64,000 bases of DNA from Mesobacillus harenae (GTDB lineage: Bacteria; Bacillota; Bacilli; Bacillales; Cytobacillaceae): assembly GCF_013343715.1 (NCBI RefSeq), contig NZ_JABUNR010000012.1, forward strand, positions 178,473 through 242,472, read 5' to 3'. Position numbers and translations under genes: made by a program. The notes beneath the pieces were generated by a model that did no database searches, was not told where the DNA came from, and saw only the letters and a program-made list of their open reading frames with translations. This document shows positions 23,776 through 32,572 of the stretch, one piece after another; positions within the stretch are counted from its first letter, which is position 1; the number at the start of each line of letters is the position of its first letter.

Positions 23776-24420
23776 ATGGTAAAGATTGCCCCATCAATTC
23801 TATCCGCGGATTTCGCGAAACTCGGACAGGAGATCCTGGATGTCGAGCGTGGCGGTGCTGACTTCATACATGTGGATGTTATGGACGGGCACTATGTTCC
23901 AAATATTACGATTGGGCCCTTAATTGTAGAAGCAATCCGGCCCATTACAAAGCTCCCTTTGGATGTCCATTTAATGATCGAGAATCCGGACCAATATATT
24001 GAAGCATTTGCTAAGGCTGGTGCAGATTATCTGACTGTCCATGTTGAGGCAACACCTCATATTCACCGGACGATCCATTATATTAAATCATTTGGAGTGA
24101 AAGCAGGGGTAGTACTGAACCCTGCGACACCGGTTGAAGCTATCAAACACATTATTTCAGATGTGGATATGGTGCTGTTGATGTCCGTTAATCCAGGATT
24201 TGGAGGACAAAAATTTATTCCGTCTGTCCTTGAGAAGATCAAACAGGTTAAAAAAATGGCCGATGAAAATAATGTAACCATAGACATCGAGGTAGATGGA
24301 GGAGTGAACGAGGAAACAGCTCGTCTCTGTGTGGAAGCGGGAGCAACTGTTCTCGTAGCCGGATCAGCTATTTACAATGCAGAAGACCGTGAGAAAGCTA
24401 TATCTGTTTTAAAGAGCTAA
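23776..24420 (+). CDS. rpe: Ribulose-phosphate 3-epimerase
   Basis: Interconverts ribulose 5-phosphate and xylulose 5-phosphate in the pentose phosphate pathway. It has 214 residues in a TIM barrel. [12 protein letters not shown] carries metal-binding His and Asp, and [12 protein letters not shown] and [11 protein letters not shown] carry the remaining catalytic Asp and the phosphate-binding loop. It follows rsgA by two bases and is followed by a terminator and then repeat block R2. Confidence 0.96.
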   Translation: MVKIAPSILSADFAKLGQEILDVERGGADFIHVDVMDGHYVPNITIGPLIVEAIRPITKLPLDVHLMIENPDQYIEAFAKAGADYLTVHVEATPHIHRTIHYIKSFGVKAGVVLNPATPVEAIKHIISDVDMVLLMSVNPGFGGQKFIPSVLEKIKQVKKMADENNVTIDIEVDGGVNEETARLCVEAGATVLVAGSAIYNAEDREKAISVLKS

Positions 24421-24430
24421 TGCTTACAAA

Positions 24431-24458
24431 AGTCAGCTGCGTAATGGCTGGCTTTTTC
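24431..24458 (+). terminator. Probable terminator after rpe
   Basis: Seven-base-pair stem AGTCAGC (24431-24437) and GCTGGCT (24447-24453), including one G-T pair, followed by TTTTT. It lies ten bases past the rpe stop. Confidence 0.65.
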
Positions 24459-24777
24459 TGTTGTTGTTTAGGAGACTATAAAAAAACCAAGTTGTGGATA
24501 ATCGTATGCGTTGTCTTCATCCAGCTCCAGCGCCCAGCGACTAGTGTACTTCGCCTACCTCTCTACGATAAGTCAACATCGAATCGCATCCGCTCTTCGT
24601 GTTTCCTATATCTCAGTCGGTGTGCTCCAGTCCATACGTCGCTAAACGGGCGCTTGCGCTTTTGTTCCTTTCTGGGCAGTCGGTTCAGCTTTAAGTTTAT
24701 CCAGCTTCACCTTCTAGAAACTCGAGAAACTTCAACTCCTCCGTCAGAAGCAAACAACGCTTCTTTTGTCGGAGTCT

Positions 24778-24835
24778 CCGAAGTACAGGATGTACAAGTG
24801 CCGACGCCGCCACAGGACGTGGCTTTCTAAGTCGG
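24778..24835 (-). repeat. Repeat module M3, copy in block R2 (nested in M2)
   Basis: A 58-nt unit with ends CCG and CGG. Plus-strand hairpins are GTACAGGATGTAC (24783-24795) and GCCACAGGACGTGGC (24809-24823). On the minus strand the flanking M2 reads CTGG before the unit and AG after it, the same target as in block R1. Confidence 0.85.
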
Positions 24836-24893
24836 CCAGTTTTCTCGTTTCTGGGCAGTCGGTTCAGCTTTTGTTTATCCAGCTTCAGCGGCT

Positions 24894-24974
24894 AGCCCCT
24901 CGAGGTCGCTTCGGCCCTGCTGATGAAGTCAAAAAACGACTTCATCTTCAGGTCCTCCAGCGCTTGTCGGGGCT
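24894..24974 (-). repeat. Repeat module M1, copy in block R2
   Basis: Closed by AGCCCC (24894-24899) and GGGGCT (24969-24974). The inner stem GATGAAGTC (24922-24930) and GACTTCATC (24938-24946) is perfectly paired here, while other copies carry a G-T or changed pair at the second position. Confidence 0.85.
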
Positions 24975-25013
24975 GGCAAGCCGCTTCAGCCTTTAGTTTG
25001 AAAGGGGTTTTTT

Positions 25014-25661
25014 ATGAAAATTCATATCTTAGCAGGCGGTCCTGTGGAATTGCTTCCCGATTTGACCGAGTATGACTTGGAATCATGCTTGTGGGTCGGC
25101 GCAGATAGAGGAGTCTATACGCTGCTTGCCAATGGTATCAAGCCTGACTATGCTTTTGGGGACTTTGATTCAGTTTCTGCCGAGGAGCTGATGGAAATTG
25201 AAAAAAACGGTATAATGTTCAAAAAGTTTAAGCCAGAAAAAGATGAAACAGATTTGGAGCTCGCTTTAGATTGGGCGTTGAAGAAAAAGCCGGAAGTCAT
25301 CCGGATTTTCGGTGGTACTGGCGGCCGTCTAGATCATATGTTTGCAGGTCTATCCCTTCAATTGAGACCAATATTGGAAAAAAACTATATCCCTATTGAA
25401 CTAATTGACCGAAATAATATCGTTTACCTGGTTACACCCGGAATTCATCAAATAAAGTTCATGCCTGAAAAAAAATATGTTTCTTTTTTCCCTGTCCTAA
25501 CTTCTGTCAGCGGGCTGACGCTTACTAATCTCAAATATCCTTTGACTGATCACCATGTTCCACTTAGTTCCACGCTATGTATAAGTAATGAACTTATTAG
25601 CGATTATGGTACTTTTTCATTTTCGGAAGGCATATTAATGGTGGTAAGAAGCTCCGATTAA
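25014..25661 (+). CDS. thiN: Thiamine pyrophosphokinase
   Basis: Transfers pyrophosphate from ATP to thiamine, giving the cofactor directly. It has 215 residues. Family motifs: GADRGVYTLL, AFGDFDSVS, KDETDLELAL (metal-binding acidic residues) and GGTGGRLDHMF. The ribosome-binding site GAAAGGGG precedes ATG 25014. No TPP riboswitch was recognised upstream; the leader instead carries repeat block R2. Confidence 0.93.
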   Translation: MKIHILAGGPVELLPDLTEYDLESCLWVGADRGVYTLLANGIKPDYAFGDFDSVSAEELMEIEKNGIMFKKFKPEKDETDLELALDWALKKKPEVIRIFGGTGGRLDHMFAGLSLQLRPILEKNYIPIELIDRNNIVYLVTPGIHQIKFMPEKKYVSFFPVLTSVSGLTLTNLKYPLTDHHVPLSSTLCISNELISDYGTFSFSEGILMVVRSSD

Positions 25662-25756
25662 AAAAATCTTAAGCAAATATCCGAAATTAATGAATAGGAT
25701 AGTAAAGCGAGGTTATTTTGCGGCAGGATTTGTGCGAGATGATGAGGAGGGACATT

Positions 25757-25837
25757 ATGAAGTTTTATACGATTAAGCTGCCCAAGTTTCTAGGGGGCCT
25801 TGTAAGGGCTATGTTAGGTGCATTTAAAAAGGGATAA
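25757..25837 (+). CDS. spoVM: Stage V sporulation protein M
   Basis: A 26-residue amphipathic helix made in the mother cell. It recognises the positively curved outer forespore membrane and anchors SpoIVA at the start of spore coat assembly; it also modulates FtsH. The translation starts MKFYTIKLPKFLGG and ends GAFKKG, nearly identical to the B. subtilis peptide, including Pro9. It is preceded by GAGGAGGG. The position between thiN and rpmB is the same as in B. subtilis. A sigma-E promoter is expected, but I could not locate one with confidence. Confidence 0.95.
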   Translation: MKFYTIKLPKFLGGLVRAMLGAFKKG

Positions 25838-25908
25838 ATAAAGCAAATCAAAAGCAATCTATTTATATTCCATTTTTCTTGAGCAAGACAACCTTTTGTA
25901 TGTGTTGG

Positions 25909-25937
25909 CACCCTGAACCTTCAGGGTGTTTTGTTTT
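25909..25937 (+). terminator. Terminator after spoVM
   Basis: Stem CACCCTGAA (25909-25917) and TTCAGGGTG (25920-25928) followed by TTTTGTTTT. Confidence 0.85.
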
Positions 25938-26064
25938 GCCGAGGGTATTGGTTCGATAGAAGGGTACTCTGCTGTCACAATCCAACCGAAGTCTTTGTAC
26001 AGTGATCCGAACATAAATTATTAGTTAATTAATAAAATAATGGGAACGCTAATTGATAAGTTTT

Positions 26065-26127
26065 AAAAAAAGAAAAAAGCGCCTCTCAGGCCCTGGCTTT
26101 TAGCAGTCCGGACTGATTTTGGCGCTT
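26065..26127 (-). terminator. Terminator of rpmB
   Basis: On the minus strand AAGCGCC (26127-26121) pairs with GGCGCTT (26083-26077), followed by a T-rich run. The loop contains the perfect palindrome CAGTCCGGACTG. Confidence 0.75.
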
Positions 26128-26144
26128 CCGCATTTCAAACATTA

Positions 26145-26333
26145 TTAAACGCGTTCGATTTTTCCTGATTTAAGAGCTCTAGCTGAAACCCAAACACGTT
26201 TAGGTTTGCCGTCAACAAGGATTCGAACTTTTTGTAGGTTAGCACCCCAAGTACGCTTTGTAGCATTCATTGCGTGGGAACGTGCATTTCCAGAACGAGT
26301 TGATCTACCAGTTACAACACATTTACGTGGCAT
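26145..26333 (-). CDS. rpmB: 50S ribosomal protein L28
   Basis: Ribosomal large-subunit protein of 62 residues. [30 protein letters not shown] and [13 protein letters not shown] are near-identical to B. subtilis L28. Only one Cys is present, so this is a zinc-free type rather than a paired-cysteine form. It is transcribed against its neighbours, as in B. subtilis, and diverges from yloU. Confidence 0.97.
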   Translation of the reverse strand: MPRKCVVTGRSTRSGNARSHAMNATKRTWGANLQKVRILVDGKPKRVWVSARALKSGKIERV

Positions 26334-26563
26334 CTATATTTCCCTCCTTACTACCGAAAACTCAATCTTTTAATATGAGTTGCCTGTTTGTCAAAGCAAT
26401 CGATTATTATCGCGCATAATTGACATTCGAAACATACTTTAATAATTTATCACACAACGATTTTTAATGCAATAGGAGAGAAACAAAGCTTTCAAGAAAA
26501 AAACCTTGACATATAACCTCGCATATAGCTCAATATTAAGTTGGTAGAGTATGACTTTCAAAA

Positions 26564-26593
26564 TTGACTGGCTTATAGTAAAATGGCTATAGT
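26564..26593 (+). promoter_or_regulatory. Probable sigma-A promoter of yloU-yloV
   Basis: TTGACT (26564-26569), 18-base spacer, TATAGT (26588-26593), 31 bases before the yloU start. A second TTGACA at 26506 has only a poor -10 partner. Confidence 0.6.
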
Positions 26594-26624
26594 CAAGAGC
26601 AATTTTTCAAAGGGGGAACTGTTC

Positions 26625-26990
26625 ATGTCCATCGAACTCAAAACAAAGTACGGACAAATTGATATATCCAATGATGTCATTGCTACGATTGCTGGCGGTG
26701 CTGCGGTCGACTGTTACGGAATTGTCGGAATGGCTTCCAAACATCAGATCAAAGACGGGTTAACCGATATTTTACGCAGAGAGAATTTCACTCGCGGTGT
26801 TATCGTTCGCCAGGAAAATGAAGAAGACGTACATATTGATATGTATATTATTGTCAGCTATGGAACGAAAATTTCCGAGGTTGCTCACAACGTCCAATCA
26901 AAAGTTAGGTATACTCTTGATAAAACCGTTGGATTAGCCGTAGAATCGGTAAATATTTACGTTCAGGGTGTTCGTGTTACGAACCCGTAG
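26625..26990 (+). CDS. yloU: Asp23/Gls24 family envelope stress protein YloU
   Basis: Member of the Asp23/DUF322 family, 121 residues. It has the family patterns IATIAGGAAVDCYGIVGMA and a C-terminal VNIYVQGVRV. Relatives lie at the membrane in staphylococci; the exact role in Bacillus is unknown. ATG 26625 follows AAGGGGGAA and gives the conserved start MSIELKTKYGQIDIS. It lies 16 bases before the fatty-acid-kinase-like yloV, a pairing conserved across Firmicutes. Confidence 0.92.
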   Translation: MSIELKTKYGQIDISNDVIATIAGGAAVDCYGIVGMASKHQIKDGLTDILRRENFTRGVIVRQENEEDVHIDMYIIVSYGTKISEVAHNVQSKVRYTLDKTVGLAVESVNIYVQGVRVTNP

Positions 26991-27006
26991 TGAGGAGGAA
27001 AGATTT

Positions 27007-28689
27007 GTGTCAATTACAGTTCTAGACGGAAAGCGTTTTGCAGAGATGATCATCCAAGGGGCAAATCATTTATCAGCAAATGCCAAGTTTGTCGATTCGC
27101 TTAACGTATTCCCTGTTCCAGATGGAGACACCGGAACAAATATGAATTTATCGATGACTTCCGGTGCCAAGGAAGTAAAAAACAATGTTCAGGAGCACAT
27201 CGGCAAGGTTGGTACAGCTTTGGCCAAGGGGCTGCTGATGGGCGCGCGCGGAAACTCAGGGGTAATTCTGTCTCAGCTTTTCCGCGGGTTTGCCAAGGCA
27301 ATTGAAAACAAACCGACTATATCGTCAAAAGAATTTGCAGCAGCTTTAGAGATTGGCGTTGAAACAGCCTACAAAGCTGTAATGAAACCTGTAGAAGGAA
27401 CAATCCTAACTGTTGCCAAGGACTCTGCCAGGAAAGCGGTACAAGCCGCTAAGAAACAAGAAGATATTATTTTGCTGCTTGAAGAGATCCTTGTAGAAGC
27501 TAAAGCTTCGTTGGACCGTACTCCTGACTTGCTCCCTGTTTTAAAGGAAGTAGGTGTCGTGGATAGCGGCGGGCAGGGCCTTGTCTACGTTTATGAAGGA
27601 TTCCTGGCTGAATTAAAGGGAGAAAAACTTCCTGATTCGCCATCTAATCTGCCTAATATGACTGATTTGGTCAGTGCAGAGCACCATAGAAGTGTACAAA
27701 GCCATATGAACACAGCTGACATTGAATTTGGCTATTGCACAGAATTCATGGTGAAGATTGATCCTGAGAAGCTGGGAAAAACAACATTTTCTGAAGAGCA
27801 ATTCCGTCAGGATTTAAGTAATTACGGAGATTCTCTCCTTGTAATTTCAGACGAAGAGCTCGTAAAGGTACATATACACGCGGAGCATCCTGGTGATGTA
27901 CTCTCGTATGGCCAAAAATATGGCAGCCTGATTAACTTAAAAATAGAAAACATGAGAGAACAGCATTCCAGTATTGTGGGTGAGGCACATACACCTCTTC
28001 GTACGGGAGAAATGTCTCAAAAGAAAACCAAGCAAGAGTATGGTATTGTGACCGTTTCTATGGGAAGCGGGATTGCAAAACTATTTCGCAGCATTGGCGC
28101 TCATTCCGTCATCGAGGGCGGCCAGACAATGAATCCGAGCACAGAGGATATCGTTAAGGCAATTAAAGAAGTGAATGCGAAGAAGGTTATTATATTACCG
28201 AACAACAAAAATATTATCATGGCTGCCCAGCAGGCAGCTGAGGTTGCTGAAGAAGACGTCGTTGTTATTCCATCAAAGACGGTTCCTCAGGGAATGACTG
28301 CTCTTCTATCTTTCAATCCTTCTGCAGATTTACAGGTGAATGAGGAAGCAATGACCGATGCGCTGAAGCTTGTTAAAACAGGACAGCTAACTTTCGCGGT
28401 CCGGGATACAAGCATTGATGGCCTTGAAATTGAAAAAGATGATTTTATGGGAATTGCGGACGGAAAGATTATTATTAAAGATAAAGATAAAGTGACTGCT
28501 GCTAAGGAACTTCTAAAATCGATGCTTGATGAAGATTCCGAGATTCTGACGATCTTAAGAGGAGAAGATGCTTCTGAAGAAGAGGTAGACTCTTTGGTTG
28601 AGTTTGTTGAAGAAAAGTACGCGGACGTGGAAGTTGAAGTCCATAACGGCGAACAGCCCCTATATGCACTTATCTTTGCAATAGAGTAA
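27007..28689 (+). CDS. yloV (fakA): DAK-domain protein, FakA-type fatty acid kinase
   Basis: Homologue of FakA, which phosphorylates fatty acids held by a FakB/DegV protein for phospholipid synthesis. It has 560 residues. The N-terminal DhaL-type kinase domain shows FPVPDGDTGTNMNLSM (Mg/ATP-binding aspartates) and ARGNSGVILSQLFRG. A linker domain and a C-terminal DegV-like part follow. GTG 27007 was chosen because GAGGAGG lies at 26993-26999 and the VSITVLDGKRFAEMI start fits. No fakB is in the window. Confidence 0.92.
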   Translation: MSITVLDGKRFAEMIIQGANHLSANAKFVDSLNVFPVPDGDTGTNMNLSMTSGAKEVKNNVQEHIGKVGTALAKGLLMGARGNSGVILSQLFRGFAKAIENKPTISSKEFAAALEIGVETAYKAVMKPVEGTILTVAKDSARKAVQAAKKQEDIILLLEEILVEAKASLDRTPDLLPVLKEVGVVDSGGQGLVYVYEGFLAELKGEKLPDSPSNLPNMTDLVSAEHHRSVQSHMNTADIEFGYCTEFMVKIDPEKLGKTTFSEEQFRQDLSNYGDSLLVISDEELVKVHIHAEHPGDVLSYGQKYGSLINLKIENMREQHSSIVGEAHTPLRTGEMSQKKTKQEYGIVTVSMGSGIAKLFRSIGAHSVIEGGQTMNPSTEDIVKAIKEVNAKKVIILPNNKNIIMAAQQAAEVAEEDVVVIPSKTVPQGMTALLSFNPSADLQVNEEAMTDALKLVKTGQLTFAVRDTSIDGLEIEKDDFMGIADGKIIIKDKDKVTAAKELLKSMLDEDSEILTILRGEDASEEEVDSLVEFVEEKYADVEVEVHNGEQPLYALIFAIE

Positions 28690-28759
28690 GGCTGCGAAAC
28701 CGGAAAAAGTTTAAACTGGACAAATTAGCATTCTAATAATAAATTCATAGTATGTCACG

Positions 28760-28787
28760 AATAGAAGGGGGCAGCCCCTTCTATTTC
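28760..28787 (+). terminator. Hairpin, possible terminator after yloV
   Basis: Stem ATAGAAGGGG (28761-28770) and CCCCTTCTAT (28775-28784), strong pairing, but followed only by TTCATT. Termination may be partial. Confidence 0.55.
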
Positions 28788-28842
28788 ATTGTGGCCTAAA
28801 GTGCCTTAAAACAGAGACTGCATTCAAAGGGGGAACGTTGGC

Positions 28843-29505
28843 ATGAAATATAGAAGTGTTTTTGATATTATTGGCCCCGTTATGATCGGTCCATCAAGTT
28901 CTCATACTGCCGGGGCAGCCAGGATTGGGAGAATCGCAAGAAGCCTTTTTGGCCGTCAGCCAAAGTGGGCTGATATATCCTTTTATGGCTCTTTTGCCAA
29001 AACCTACCGCGGACATGGTACAGATGTAGCAATTGTGGGAGGGCTGCTCGATTTTGATACGTTTGACGAGCGAATTATTAACTCCGTCAAAATCGCAAAA
29101 GCGGCTGGTATGAAGATTAAATTCACAGAAGAGGATGCCGTGACTGACCACCCGAATACAGTAAGAATCACAACAGGGGACGAAAAGAGTGAATTAGAGC
29201 TTGTCGGGATTTCTATAGGCGGAGGAAAGGTAGAAATCATTGAGCTTAACGGTTTTGAATTAAAGCTTTCTGGACACCACCCTGCGATCCTTGTCGTTCA
29301 TGATGATCGTTTTGGCGCAATAGCAGCTGTTTCTAAAATTCTTGCAAAGCATGAAATCAATATCGGGCATATGGAAGTTTCCCGCAAGGAAAAAGGTAAG
29401 CAAGCGTTGATGACTATCGAAGTGGACCAGAATATCGATGATAAAGTACTGAAAGAAGTAGAGCAGCTCCAAAATATTACTCAGGTGACCAAAATCGTTG
29501 ATTGA
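28843..29505 (+). CDS. sdaAB: L-serine dehydratase, beta subunit
   Basis: With SdaAA it forms the iron-sulfur L-serine deaminase that gives pyruvate and ammonia. It has 220 residues. The family motif IGPSSSHTAGAARIGR is near residue 15, and a C-terminal ACT domain (about 148-220) suggests ligand control. The ribosome-binding site AAAGGGGGAA precedes the ATG. sdaAA follows after 58 bases. Confidence 0.94.
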   Translation: MKYRSVFDIIGPVMIGPSSSHTAGAARIGRIARSLFGRQPKWADISFYGSFAKTYRGHGTDVAIVGGLLDFDTFDERIINSVKIAKAAGMKIKFTEEDAVTDHPNTVRITTGDEKSELELVGISIGGGKVEIIELNGFELKLSGHHPAILVVHDDRFGAIAAVSKILAKHEINIGHMEVSRKEKGKQALMTIEVDQNIDDKVLKEVEQLQNITQVTKIVD

Positions 29506-29563
29506 TATCGTAAAAATATGACACCGCTTACATTCTGTATTCATCAAGAGGGGGGAGACGGCA

Positions 29564-30451
29564 ATGTTTAGAAATGTAGCCGAATTAGTAGAGCTCGCAA
29601 CAAGCCAATCCAAAAAAATTTCCGAAATTATGATTGAACAAGAAGTATCTGTCACGGGCCGGTCACGAGAAGATATTCTATCCAATATGGATCGGAATTT
29701 GCTTGTCATGGAACAAGCCGTGGAAAAAGGAATTAAAGGTGTAAAGTCCCATTCCGGATTAACGGGAGGAGACGCAGTCCTTCTTCAGCAATATATTGAA
29801 AAAGGAAATTTCCTTTCAGGTGAAACCATTTTAGATGCAGTTAGTAAAGCTGTAGCTACGAATGAAGTTAATGCTGCAATGGGGACAATTTGCGCAACAC
29901 CTACAGCGGGATCAGCCGGTGTGGTGCCAGGCACGCTCTTTGCTGTTAAAAATAAATTAAATCCTACTCGGGAAGAAATGGTCGCATTCTTATTCACTGC
30001 TGGAGCGTTCGGTTTTGTTGTTGCCAACAATGCATCTATCTCTGGTGCAGCTGGGGGCTGCCAGGCAGAGGTGGGTTCAGCTTCAGGGATGGCTGCTGCT
30101 GCAATCGTAGAAATGGCTGGCGGTACGCCAGAACAAAGTGCCCAGGCGATGGCAATTACGTTGAAAAATATGCTTGGACTTGTATGTGATCCTGTGGCCG
30201 GTCTTGTTGAAGTCCCTTGTGTCAAAAGAAACGCAATGGGGGCGGCAAATGCAATGGTTGCTGCTGACATGGCCTTAGCAGGGATTACGAGCAGGATACC
30301 ATGTGATGAAGTAATCGATGCAATGTATAAAATTGGCCAGACAATGCCTTCTGCATTAAGAGAAACAGCACAGGGAGGGTTAGCGGCAACACCGACAGGC
30401 CGTGAGCTGGAGGCCAAAATATTTGGTATGTCGCTTGATAAACGTGATTGA
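29564..30451 (+). CDS. sdaAA: L-serine dehydratase, alpha subunit
   Basis: Catalytic subunit with an oxygen-sensitive 4Fe-4S cluster. It has 295 residues. Cys residues in the conserved blocks GTICATPTAGSAG, AGGCQAEVGSASGM, LGLVCDPVAG and VEVPCVKRNAMGAAN supply the likely cluster ligands. The stop lies eight bases inside recG. A long open frame on the opposite strand is a shadow of its Gly/Ala-rich sequence. Confidence 0.95.
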   Translation: MFRNVAELVELATSQSKKISEIMIEQEVSVTGRSREDILSNMDRNLLVMEQAVEKGIKGVKSHSGLTGGDAVLLQQYIEKGNFLSGETILDAVSKAVATNEVNAAMGTICATPTAGSAGVVPGTLFAVKNKLNPTREEMVAFLFTAGAFGFVVANNASISGAAGGCQAEVGSASGMAAAAIVEMAGGTPEQSAQAMAITLKNMLGLVCDPVAGLVEVPCVKRNAMGAANAMVAADMALAGITSRIPCDEVIDAMYKIGQTMPSALRETAQGGLAATPTGRELEAKIFGMSLDKRD

Positions 30452-32492
30452 ACCATTAGATCAATCTATAACTGCAATTAAAGGTGTCGGCGAGGAGCTT
30501 GCAGAGCAGCTGGCTGACATGAATTTATACACAGTAAAGGACTTGCTCGAACACTTCCCTTATCGCTTTGAAGACTATCGGCTGCGTGACCTTGCAGAAG
30601 TAAAGCATGGAGAAAGGGTGACGATAGAGGGGAAGGTTCATAGTGAACCTTCCCTTGTCTATTATGGCAAAAAGAAATCTCGCCTGACGGTCAGGCTTCT
30701 TGTCGGGCGGCATTTGGTTATGGCTGTGTTTTTTAATCAGCCTTATTTGAAGCAGAAGATTTCAATCAATGATACTGTTTCTGTTTCGGGAAAGTGGGAT
30801 CAGCATAAACTTACTATCACAGCTACCGAAATAAAAACAGGGGCAGCTTCGTCTGGGAGCGATTTTGAACCGGTATATGCTGTAAAGGGAAAACTGGGTG
30901 TAAAAGGCTTAAGGCGAATTATTAAAAATGCCTTTTCACAGTTTCATGGTTCTATAGATGAAATTCTTCCAAAGTCACTTTTACAGCAATATAAGCTCAT
31001 TGGGCGGCGTGATGCCATCCGATCCATGCATTTCCCTCTATCCTCTGAGGATATGAAACAGGCGAGAAGGCGGTTCGTGTATGAGGAATTCCTGCTTTTT
31101 CAATTGAAAATGCAGGCTTTAAGAAAAATAGAGCGAGAACAGACTCCAGGGATTATTCAAAAATATGATCTTGAAAAGGTCAAAGAATTTATCGGCAGTT
31201 TCCCCTTCCCTCTTACCAGCGCACAAAAACGAGTGGTAAATGAAATTATGGCTGATATGAAAACGCCCTATCGAATGAACCGGCTTTTACAAGGAGATGT
31301 TGGATCAGGAAAAACGGCAGTTGCTGCAATCGCTTTATATGCCACTGTTACAGCAGAATTTCAGGGAGCACTAATGGTACCAACCGAGATTTTGGCCGAG
31401 CAGCACGCGGAGTCCTTAAAACAAATGCTTGAACCGTTTGCAATAACCGTAAAACTTTTGACAAGTTCCGTAAAAGGCAAGCGGCGTAAAGAAATCCTTG
31501 CAAGCCTGGCCGAAGGGGAAACACATATCTTAATCGGAACCCATGCATTAATACAGGATGAGGTCCATTTTAAAAGGCTTGGGCTAGTCATTACTGATGA
31601 ACAGCACAGGTTTGGCGTCGAGCAGCGTCGAGTCTTAAGAGAAAAGGGCGAAAATCCTGATGTGTTATTTATGACGGCTACTCCGATTCCAAGAACCCTC
31701 GCTATCACTGTGTTTGGGGAAATGGATGTGTCGGTGCTCGATGAAATGCCAGCTGGCCGGAAAATGATTGAAACGTACTGGGCTAAGCATGATATGCTTG
31801 ACCGGGTTCTCGGCTTTATGGAAAAAGAATTAGCGCAGGGACGGCAGGCATATGTAATTTGTCCTTTAATTGAGGAGTCAGAAAAACTGGATGTCCAGAA
31901 TGCGATCGATGTCCATATCACACTGTCGATGCATTTTGCAGACCAGTACAAGGTTGGCCTCATGCATGGCCGGCTCAGTTCAGATGAAAAGGACAGTGTC
32001 ATGAAGGAGTTTAGTAGTAATGAAGTTCAGGTGCTCGTATCGACGACAGTGGTGGAGGTTGGCGTGAATGTTCCGAATGCCACGGTTATGGTGATTTATG
32101 ATGCAGAGAGATTCGGTTTATCCCAGCTGCACCAGCTTCGTGGACGCGTAGGACGGGGAAGTGACCAGTCCTACTGTATTCTACTGGCAGATCCAAAATC
32201 AGAAGTTGGCAAGGAAAGAATGCGGATTATGGCAGAAACAAACGATGGCTTTGTTCTCAGTGAAAAAGACCTAGAACTAAGAGGCCCTGGCGATTTTTTT
32301 GGCAAAAAACAAAGTGGTCTGCCTGAATTTAAAGTGGCTGATATGGTTCATGATTACCGGGCTCTTGAAACAGCGAGAAGCGATGCAACTAAGTTGATCC
32401 AGTCAGAAGCATTCTGGAGCTCACCCGATTATGAACCACTGCGGGCCTACCTTGCTTCCAACGGGGCGCTTAAAGGAGAAAAACTAGACTGA
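30444..32492 (+). CDS. recG: ATP-dependent DNA helicase RecG
   Basis: Branch-migration helicase that remodels stalled forks. It has 682 residues: N-terminal wedge domain with OB fold, then motor motifs GDVGSGKTAVAA (Walker A), DEQHRFGV (DEAH-like box), TATPIPRTLA and LRGRVGRGSDQSYC. GTG 30444 gives 682 residues, the B. subtilis length as I recall it, and overlaps the sdaAA stop. The ribosome-binding site is poor, so coupled translation is likely. A frame extending to 30402 lies inside sdaAA. Confidence 0.94.
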   Translation: MIEPLDQSITAIKGVGEELAEQLADMNLYTVKDLLEHFPYRFEDYRLRDLAEVKHGERVTIEGKVHSEPSLVYYGKKKSRLTVRLLVGRHLVMAVFFNQPYLKQKISINDTVSVSGKWDQHKLTITATEIKTGAASSGSDFEPVYAVKGKLGVKGLRRIIKNAFSQFHGSIDEILPKSLLQQYKLIGRRDAIRSMHFPLSSEDMKQARRRFVYEEFLLFQLKMQALRKIEREQTPGIIQKYDLEKVKEFIGSFPFPLTSAQKRVVNEIMADMKTPYRMNRLLQGDVGSGKTAVAAIALYATVTAEFQGALMVPTEILAEQHAESLKQMLEPFAITVKLLTSSVKGKRRKEILASLAEGETHILIGTHALIQDEVHFKRLGLVITDEQHRFGVEQRRVLREKGENPDVLFMTATPIPRTLAITVFGEMDVSVLDEMPAGRKMIETYWAKHDMLDRVLGFMEKELAQGRQAYVICPLIEESEKLDVQNAIDVHITLSMHFADQYKVGLMHGRLSSDEKDSVMKEFSSNEVQVLVSTTVVEVGVNVPNATVMVIYDAERFGLSQLHQLRGRVGRGSDQSYCILLADPKSEVGKERMRIMAETNDGFVLSEKDLELRGPGDFFGKKQSGLPEFKVADMVHDYRALETARSDATKLIQSEAFWSSPDYEPLRAYLASNGALKGEKLD

Positions 32493-32499
32493 TTAGCTA

Positions 32500-32527
32500 A
32501 AAGAAGCATGCAGTTGCTTCTTTTTTT
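32500..32527 (+). terminator. Terminator after recG
   Basis: Stem AAGAAGCA (32501-32508) and TGCTTCTT (32515-32522) running into TTTTTTT. Confidence 0.85.
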
Positions 32528-32572
32528 GCCGCTTGTGGTTTAATAGGGATTTGATTTTAAAAAAGACCAGTA

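Larger units (their letters stand above)
24520..24985. repeat. Modular palindromic repeat block R2 between rpe and thiN
   Basis: The block fills most of the 593 bases between rpe and thiN. It begins with a large palindromic module (M5) closed by GCGCCCAGCGAC (24530-24541) and GTCGCT (24638-24643) plus GGGCGC (24648-24653). It continues with an M2 (about 24709-24855) split by M3 (24778-24835), then an M1 (24894-24974). M1 to M3 are in the orientation of block R1, antisense to the surrounding genes. The thiN ribosome-binding site begins about 25 bases after M1, so the block probably forms part of the thiN leader if transcription reads through. Confidence 0.85.
25838..26144. other. Intergenic region between convergent spoVM and rpmB
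   Basis: The 307 bases hold the spoVM terminator (25909-25937) and the rpmB terminator (26065-26127). Between them, 25938-26064, I see no open frame, hairpin or promoter worth calling. Confidence 0.6.

Noticed and set aside
24421..25013. TPP riboswitch upstream of thiN
   Set aside because: The conserved CUGAGA and ACCUGAUC-type core segments of the thi box were not found; the region is explained by repeat modules.
25662..25756. Sigma-E promoter before spoVM
   Set aside because: Expected from biology, but no sequence with a convincing -35/-10 pair could be distinguished from AT-rich background.
29785..30456. 223-codon open frame antisense to sdaAA
   Set aside because: Shadow of the Gly/Ala-rich, codon-biased sdaAA; translation is rich in Ala, Pro and Ser without recognisable motifs, and no ribosome-binding site was found.
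31361..32002. 213-codon open frame antisense to recG
   Set aside because: Translation is Ser/Cys-rich and motif-free; the sense strand encodes the conserved RecG motor motifs.
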